Shown: piece after piece, positions 59,523-64,000 of the stretch | Numbering within the stretch: the stretch's first letter is position 1 | Layout of the letters: each line of letters starts with the position of its first letter | Position numbers and translations under genes: made by a program | NCBI GenBank assembly: GCA_902479065.1 | Contig: CABSNM010000004.1 | Location: 54,819-118,818, forward strand | From: an uncultured Collinsella sp. | Lineage (GTDB): Bacteria > Actinomycetota > Coriobacteriia > Coriobacteriales > Coriobacteriaceae | Length of the DNA stretch: 64,000 nt | Reading direction: 5' to 3' | The notes under the pieces: generated by a model | Databases searched by the model: none | The model's input: the letters and a program-made list of their open reading frames with translations, nothing else | Told to the model about the DNA's origin: nothing

Positions 59523-60071
59523 TTACGAATAAACCTCCGGTTTCAAAATGCCCAGATACGGAAGGTTGCGATAGCGCTCGGCATAGTCGAGGCCGTAGCC
59601 CACCACAAAGGCATCGGGGCAATGGGTTCCAACATACTTGGGCGTGATGGCCGAGACGCGGTCCTCAACGTCCTTCCACAGGAAGGCGGCGACCTCCAGA
59701 GAAGCGGGCTTGCGGCTCTCGAGGTTCTTCATCAGATACTTGAGCGTCAGGCCCGAGTCCAGAATGTCCTCGACGATCAGCACGTCGCGACCGCGGATGT
59801 CGATATCCAGGTCCTTAATGATACGCACGATACCCGAGGACTTCACACCGTCGCCGTAGCTCGAAACAGCCATGAAATCGATGTTGGTCGGCAGCTCGAT
59901 CTTACGCATCAGGTCGCCCATAAAGACCACGGCGCCGCGCAGGACCGCAATCAGCACCAGATCCTTACCCGCGTAGTCGCGCGTAATCTCCTCGCCCAGG
60001 CGAGAGACGATACCGTCGATATCCTCCTGCGTGAACAGAACCTTCTCGATATCCGGATGTTGAGAAGCCAT
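59523..60071 (-). CDS. hpt: Hypoxanthine phosphoribosyltransferase
   Basis: 182 residues. It salvages hypoxanthine (and usually guanine) to nucleotide with PRPP. The PRPP-binding motif is VLIVEDILDSGLTL; AVLRGAVVFMGDL and FVVGYGLDYAERYRNLPYLG are classical Hpt landmarks. AAAGGGTTGTC precedes ATG 60071. It lies between tilS (147 nt upstream) and ftsH (adjacent). Confidence 0.97.
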   Translation of the reverse strand: MASQHPDIEKVLFTQEDIDGIVSRLGEEITRDYAGKDLVLIAVLRGAVVFMGDLMRKIELPTNIDFMAVSSYGDGVKSSGIVRIIKDLDIDIRGRDVLIVEDILDSGLTLKYLMKNLESRKPASLEVAAFLWKDVEDRVSAITPKYVGTHCPDAFVVGYGLDYAERYRNLPYLGILKPEVYS

Positions 60072-60218
60072 GACAACCCTTTCTTGTGCTTATCGCCCAC
60101 ACACCGCCGTATGGACGCGAACTACACATTCTAGCAGCGCACGGGGTAAATTTACCAGCCCGTGCGCCATCAGCGCGGGAATACCGTCAACGTCGCACAG
60201 AATAGCAGGCGTGGGACG

Positions 60219-61757
60219 CTATTCCGCATCGACCACGCGGAGCAGATATGCCACGCGCGTTGCGGCCGTGCACTTAAAACGCTCGTCCGCGCGAACTCCG
60301 GCGACCCACACCACGGCACCCCCCGGCGCCGTCCTCACCATGGGCACGCCGGCACGCTCGGAAACGGGAATGCGAGCCTCACCTAGCAAATCGGATACTT
60401 TCTTGCTTCGGCCACTCATCCCTAACGGGCACATCACGTCTCCCGGCGCGGGACCGTCCACCCACAGGCGCGCCAATCGCGCCTCGGCAGGGATCTCGCC
60501 ACGCGAGCCCGCCAGGATCCGCTCACTATCGCTGTCGGCAAAACCCAGGGCAGCCGCATCTACCAAAGCTGTCACTTCCCCGGCAGCCGCAAGCTCACGG
60601 GCGCGGCGCACGATATCGCATCCCGGCTCAACAGCCATCGGTTCTGTGACCAGCATGCGTCCCCCGCCCAACGGCAAACGACCGGGTACGGTAACCCAGT
60701 CCGCGACCAGGCCCTCGCGAGCCGCCGGCGCCTTAAACGCCAGCATGCCAAACTCAATGCGTGCGTCAATCCCCGCCGGAAGCGTGACCGAGCCGGTGCC
60801 CTCGGCAACGCAGGAAAGGACTCGCTCCACATGTCGCATCTCGGGACGAGCGTCCGGATCGATGCGCTTAATCGCCAGTCGCACGATGCGCCGCGCGATT
60901 ACCACCTCGGCCGCAGCCAGGCGCCTGGCATCGAGCACCAGCGCACCCGCTGCCTCTTTGCGCAAACAGCTTCGAAACGCCTGTGCCGAAAGCTGAGACA
61001 AAAACGCGTCCTCATCGCCTAAGATCTCGCAGGCGGCGCCAATCGTCTTGCAGACGCTCGCGTTGCGCTGCGCCACCACTGGCATTACTCGATGGCGCAC
61101 GTAGTTTCGCAGATACGAGATATCCTCATTGCTCTCGTCTTCACGCCACGGCTGACCATGTACCTGTAGATAGCCCACGAGCTCGCCATGAGTTAGGTCG
61201 AGCAAGGGACGTACCACGATATTCCTCCGGCGAGGAATGCTCGATAGGCCAGCGGGCCCCGAACCCTTAATCGCGTTCATCAAAAACGTTTCCGCGCGAT
61301 CCGAAGACGTGTGCGCGGTGCAGATACGAGCCGCCGTTCGCGGTGTCCCCGTCTGGGCGCAGAGCTCGCGAACATACCTCCGCGCCGCGGCATAGCGCAC
61401 CTCGCGGGCCGCGGCCTCAATATTGCCCGACCCCCCATCAAAATAAGCGTGCTCCACACACAGCGGTAAACCATATTTCGCGCAGAGCTCACGCACAAAG
61501 GCCTCGTCGCCATCGGACGCCTTGCCGCGCAGATGATGGTTTACATGCAGCACATGCAGGCGCTCGCGAGCAATGGGGGCAACACCGCGTCCGTCTTGGA
61601 TATCCAGCTTTGATGTGCACGCCATAAGAAGCAGTGCCGTCGAGTCCGCGCCGCCTGATACCATGAGCACGACAGGAGCAGCCTGCTGCCTCGTCCGGGT
61701 CTCATCGACTGCCCCAGGCACGGCATGGTGTCCATAATGCTGAGATACCGTAGGCAT
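60219..61757 (-). CDS. tilS: tRNA(Ile)-lysidine synthetase
   Basis: 512 residues. It converts C34 of tRNA-Ile(CAU) to lysidine, an essential decoding change. The PP-loop VSGGADSTALLL (about 33-44), the VNHHLRGKASDGDEAFV motif, and HTSSDRAETFLMNAIKGSGPAGLSSIP are diagnostic. The C-terminal TilS domains follow (about 360-510, PLGMSGRSKKVSDLLGEARIPVSER). AGGAGGAAGCAA precedes ATG 61757. It is divergent from the WalJ-like gene over a 48-nt gap. Confidence 0.96.
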   Translation of the reverse strand: MPTVSQHYGHHAVPGAVDETRTRQQAAPVVLMVSGGADSTALLLMACTSKLDIQDGRGVAPIARERLHVLHVNHHLRGKASDGDEAFVRELCAKYGLPLCVEHAYFDGGSGNIEAAAREVRYAAARRYVRELCAQTGTPRTAARICTAHTSSDRAETFLMNAIKGSGPAGLSSIPRRRNIVVRPLLDLTHGELVGYLQVHGQPWREDESNEDISYLRNYVRHRVMPVVAQRNASVCKTIGAACEILGDEDAFLSQLSAQAFRSCLRKEAAGALVLDARRLAAAEVVIARRIVRLAIKRIDPDARPEMRHVERVLSCVAEGTGSVTLPAGIDARIEFGMLAFKAPAAREGLVADWVTVPGRLPLGGGRMLVTEPMAVEPGCDIVRRARELAAAGEVTALVDAAALGFADSDSERILAGSRGEIPAEARLARLWVDGPAPGDVMCPLGMSGRSKKVSDLLGEARIPVSERAGVPMVRTAPGGAVVWVAGVRADERFKCTAATRVAYLLRVVDAE

Positions 61758-61805
61758 TTGCTTCCTCCTCTATTCGTCCGCACCCATTGTATCCTTTGGA
61801 ATCTT

Positions 61806-62615
61806 ATGTCTCGTCTGCACCTTCATATCCTCGGCAGTGGCTCTAAAGGCAACTGCGCACTCATCGAGGGCCCGCAGGGGCTCATTATGGTCGATGACGG
61901 ACTGTCTCGCCGCGAGACATTAAAGCGCATGGCAGAACTGGGGCTCTCGACAGACAACGTCTCGGCTCTTCTCATTACTCATGAGCATAGCGATCACATC
62001 AAGGGCCTCGATGTCTGGTGCAAGCACTGGCACGGCCCCCTCTTTGCCAGCAGTGGCACTCTTTCGAGTAAAGAAAATCTTTCGCATCTGCCTGTCGAGG
62101 AATTCGATCCCGGTGACACCCTATCCATTGCCGGCATCCACGTGCAAACCTACTCAACATCACACGATGTCATCAATCCAGTCGGCTATCGATTCGACAC
62201 CCTCGATGATTCCATCGGCTTTGCCACCGACACCGGAGAGCTATCGAGCCAAGCCATGAACACCCTCAAAGATTGTCGAGTCCTCGCACTCGAAAGCAAC
62301 CACGATGTGACCATGCTGCGCGAGGGAGAATATCCCCGCTTTCTTCAGGAGCGCATCCTGTCTGCAAGGGGACACCTCTCCAATGGCCAAGCCGCCGAAG
62401 CCGCGCGCGAACTTGTTACCGATCGCACCGAACAGCTCATTGCCATGCATATCAGCCAAGATAACAATCGTCCGAGCCTTACCGTCAAAAGCTATGCCAA
62501 AGCTCTGGCCGCAACCCTGGATGACGAGGTCGGCAGCTCCGCAACCCTTCTCCAAGGATCGCGAAAGCTCTCGATACGCCCCGCAAGCCAGCATCGGCCA
62601 GCAACCATTCAATAA
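61806..62615 (+). CDS. Metallo-beta-lactamase-fold hydrolase, WalJ/YycJ-like
   Basis: 269 residues. An N-terminal HILGSGSKGNCALIEG and the metal motif THEHSDHIKGL (HxHxDH) match the YycJ/WalJ group, followed by SHDVINPVGYRF, FATDTGELS and LESNHDVTML. The family is placed with DNA or RNA exonucleases linked to the WalKR system; no walK or walR is here. ATG 61806 has only a weak GGA upstream. The C-terminal about 30 residues are low in complexity. Followed by a strong terminator. Confidence 0.92.
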   Translation: MSRLHLHILGSGSKGNCALIEGPQGLIMVDDGLSRRETLKRMAELGLSTDNVSALLITHEHSDHIKGLDVWCKHWHGPLFASSGTLSSKENLSHLPVEEFDPGDTLSIAGIHVQTYSTSHDVINPVGYRFDTLDDSIGFATDTGELSSQAMNTLKDCRVLALESNHDVTMLREGEYPRFLQERILSARGHLSNGQAAEAARELVTDRTEQLIAMHISQDNNRPSLTVKSYAKALAATLDDEVGSSATLLQGSRKLSIRPASQHRPATIQ

Positions 62616-62628
62616 CTGGGCTAGACAG

Positions 62629-62670
62629 CAAAAGGGGCCGGGAATCGCTTCCCAGCCCCTTTTGTTGTCT
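62629..62670. terminator. Two-way terminator
   Basis: CAAAAGGGGCCGGGAA-tcgc-TTCCCAGCCCCTTTTG, then TTGTCTTTT, between converging genes. Confidence 0.92.
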
Positions 62671-62696
62671 TTTAATAGCGAAGAACACCAACGAAG

Positions 62697-63128
62697 TTAT
62701 TCGATGGAGATCTTCGTAACGTTCTTCTTCTCGACGATCTTGGGAACCGTAACGGTCAGGATGCCGTCAGCGTACTTAGCCGAGAGGCCCTCGCTCGAAG
62801 CGTCCTTAAGATACACGCCACGCGTCGCGCTGTACGAGCTGAACTCCTTCTGCAGGAAGTTCTTGCCCTCGTTCTCCTCGTCTTCCTCGACATTCACGCT
62901 AATGGACAGACGACCCTCGTTAAGCTCGACATCGATATCGTCCTTGGCGACGCCGGTCAGATAAGCCTTGACCTCATAGCCATCGCCCTTATCCTCAACG
63001 TCAACGGGGAACGCCTTAGAGGCAATCGAGTTGTTTGCAAGGTCGGTCATATCATCAAACAGATCGAACAGCGAGCTAGCAGAAGGACGAACGCCAAAAA
63101 CCGAACGATAAGGAACCATGCTTGCCAT
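62697..63128 (-). CDS. Hsp20/alpha-crystallin small heat-shock protein
   Basis: 143 residues. The alpha-crystallin domain spans about 40-135 (FPVDVEDKGDGYEVKAYLTGVAKDDIDVELNEGRLSISV; ATRGVYLKD; AKYADGILTVTVPK), and the C-terminal VTKISIE holds the I-x-I-like anchor. An ATP-independent holdase. AAGGAGTGGTAAAC precedes ATG 63128. Upstream, the direct repeat GCTC(T/A)TATATA occurs at about 63193 and 63218, but no CIRCE element is visible. Convergent with the WalJ-like gene. Confidence 0.94.
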   Translation of the reverse strand: MASMVPYRSVFGVRPSASSLFDLFDDMTDLANNSIASKAFPVDVEDKGDGYEVKAYLTGVAKDDIDVELNEGRLSISVNVEEDEENEGKNFLQKEFSSYSATRGVYLKDASSEGLSAKYADGILTVTVPKIVEKKNVTKISIE

Positions 63129-63405
63129 GTTTACCACTCCTTTTAAGGACTGCCGAGTCATCTTCTAAGTGACTGGGACTTCTTTTGACGCTCTTATATA
63201 TGCCCACCCAGTGCTCATATATACATCGACTATAAAGTTTTTTGAGTCCAGTACTATAAGCATATCTAAGTGTGGATGACTAAGGTTTTAGTAAGGTTAA
63301 GGTTCTTTGAACCAGAGCTTAAATAGCAAGTATGTTCGCAGCTACAAATAACAAGGGGCTTACAATGAGCGCGTACACGTTGTTGGTAACGAGCTAAAGG
63401 GCATC

Positions 63406-63873
63406 ATGGACGACCAAAACCAGAACAATATGTTTATGCCGACGCAGGGCGAAGATACTTCCACGCAGCCGCCACGGTTCCATCGCCCCCACATCTCGCA
63501 AGAGCCCATTAATGATCCGGAGCCCGAGTATGTGACGAGAAATCGATATCAAACGCTCGAGGATGCCCAAACGGGACGTAAACATATGGGCGTCGCCTCG
63601 GGAGACCCTGTATATCTGAAAGACGCACCATTATCTAAAAACAGCGCAGCTAGTGATGAGCCGATGAAAGCATCCGCCACTCATCAACAAAGAGGTCCTC
63701 GACCAAAGCAAACCTTGACGCATTCGGCTCGCTATCTCGAAACGCCAAAACAGGGAAAATCAATCTTCGTTTCGACAAGTAAACGACGCAAACAACATCG
63801 ACTGGCAATCCTGCTTTTGATCATTGTGGCCATAGCAGTTGCCCTTGTTATTCGATTTATCTTCTTTAAATAA
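63406..63873 (+). CDS. Tail-anchored membrane protein of unknown function
   Basis: 155 residues; not recognised. Residues 1-125 are polar and Gln/Pro/Thr-rich (PTQGEDTSTQPPRFHRPHISQ), probably disordered. A basic stop (KRRKQHR) precedes a C-terminal transmembrane helix (about 133-153, LAILLLIIVAIAVALVIRFIF), so the bulk should face the cytoplasm. AAAGGGCATC precedes ATG 63406. Single gene, divergent from hsp20, with a terminator at 63938. Confidence 0.72.
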   Translation: MDDQNQNNMFMPTQGEDTSTQPPRFHRPHISQEPINDPEPEYVTRNRYQTLEDAQTGRKHMGVASGDPVYLKDAPLSKNSAASDEPMKASATHQQRGPRPKQTLTHSARYLETPKQGKSIFVSTSKRRKQHRLAILLLIIVAIAVALVIRFIFFK

Positions 63874-63937
63874 AGGCTCAATACCAAAAACGATAAGATC
63901 GTCTGGTGTAATAGAGTCATTTACGCCCCATAAACGC

Positions 63938-63968
63938 AAAAAGGGGGAGGCCGCGAGGCCTCCCCCTT
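63938..63968. terminator. Terminator at the right edge
   Basis: AAAAAGGGGGAGGCC-gcga-GGCCTCCCCCTT, symmetric, suitable for both directions. Confidence 0.9.
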
Positions 63969-63974
63969 CTCAGT

Positions 63975-64000
63975 TCAAGCGTACGGCTCGGTGCCGTCCA
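63975..64000 (-). other. Possible 3' end of a minus-strand gene running out of the window
   Basis: Read on the minus strand, the last bases give D-G-T-E-P-Y-A then a stop (TGA at 63975-63977). It lies directly beside a two-way terminator, which fits a converging gene. Too short to identify. Confidence 0.3.

Overview
The window is about 60% G+C and gene-dense. Short intergenic gaps are packed with palindromes. An actinobacterial gut anaerobe of the Coriobacteriia, most like Collinsella, fits best. This is inferred from base composition, the small SRP RNA, two cell-wall proteins with an LANTG-type sorting signal, and the tilS-hpt-ftsH block; no database search was possible.

Layout. 1-7.3 kb: the end of an rRNA methyltransferase gene (rlmL type), a KdpDE-type two-component system next to a Kup potassium transporter (no kdpFABC here), and a nitroreductase. 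7.4-15.7 kb: an LtaS-like membrane sulfatase-fold enzyme, a 1,362-residue wall-anchored protein flanked on both sides by arrays of a 62-bp repeat, and a flavodoxin. 15.8-21.6 kb: a heterodimeric ABC exporter, a coiled-coil wall protein and the SRP RNA gene. 21.6-28.3 kb: a TadA-glycerate kinase fusion, tRNA-Ser, a TetR regulator, lemA, ilvE, dedA and cysE. 28.4-38.3 kb: a MarR-controlled second heterodimeric exporter, small proteins, a second nitroreductase, a degenerate sigma-54-activator-like regulator, a YeiH transporter and a GntR regulator. 38.3-39.8 kb: a complete IS3-family insertion sequence. 39.8-48.4 kb: glmS, a LacI regulator, a HAD phosphatase, larE, an AlbA_2-domain protein under a helically phased operator array, and a secreted nuclease. 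48.5-57.2 kb: an EF-G paralogue, a polar amino-acid ABC importer, an RNA m5U methyltransferase, a PHP phosphatase and an aminotransferase. 57.3-64 kb: ftsH-hpt-tilS, a WalJ-like hydrolase, Hsp20 and a tail-anchored protein.

The genes are mostly ordinary core metabolism, transport and regulation. The unusual content is between genes. At least ten families of palindromic elements occur, several in two or three copies. In two groups a conserved core or loop sits between arms that differ completely between loci but stay complementary within each copy: large elements of about 130-150 bp, and small hairpins built around GGGAC(A/G)G. Together with the 62-bp arrays, these are the best candidates for something undescribed.
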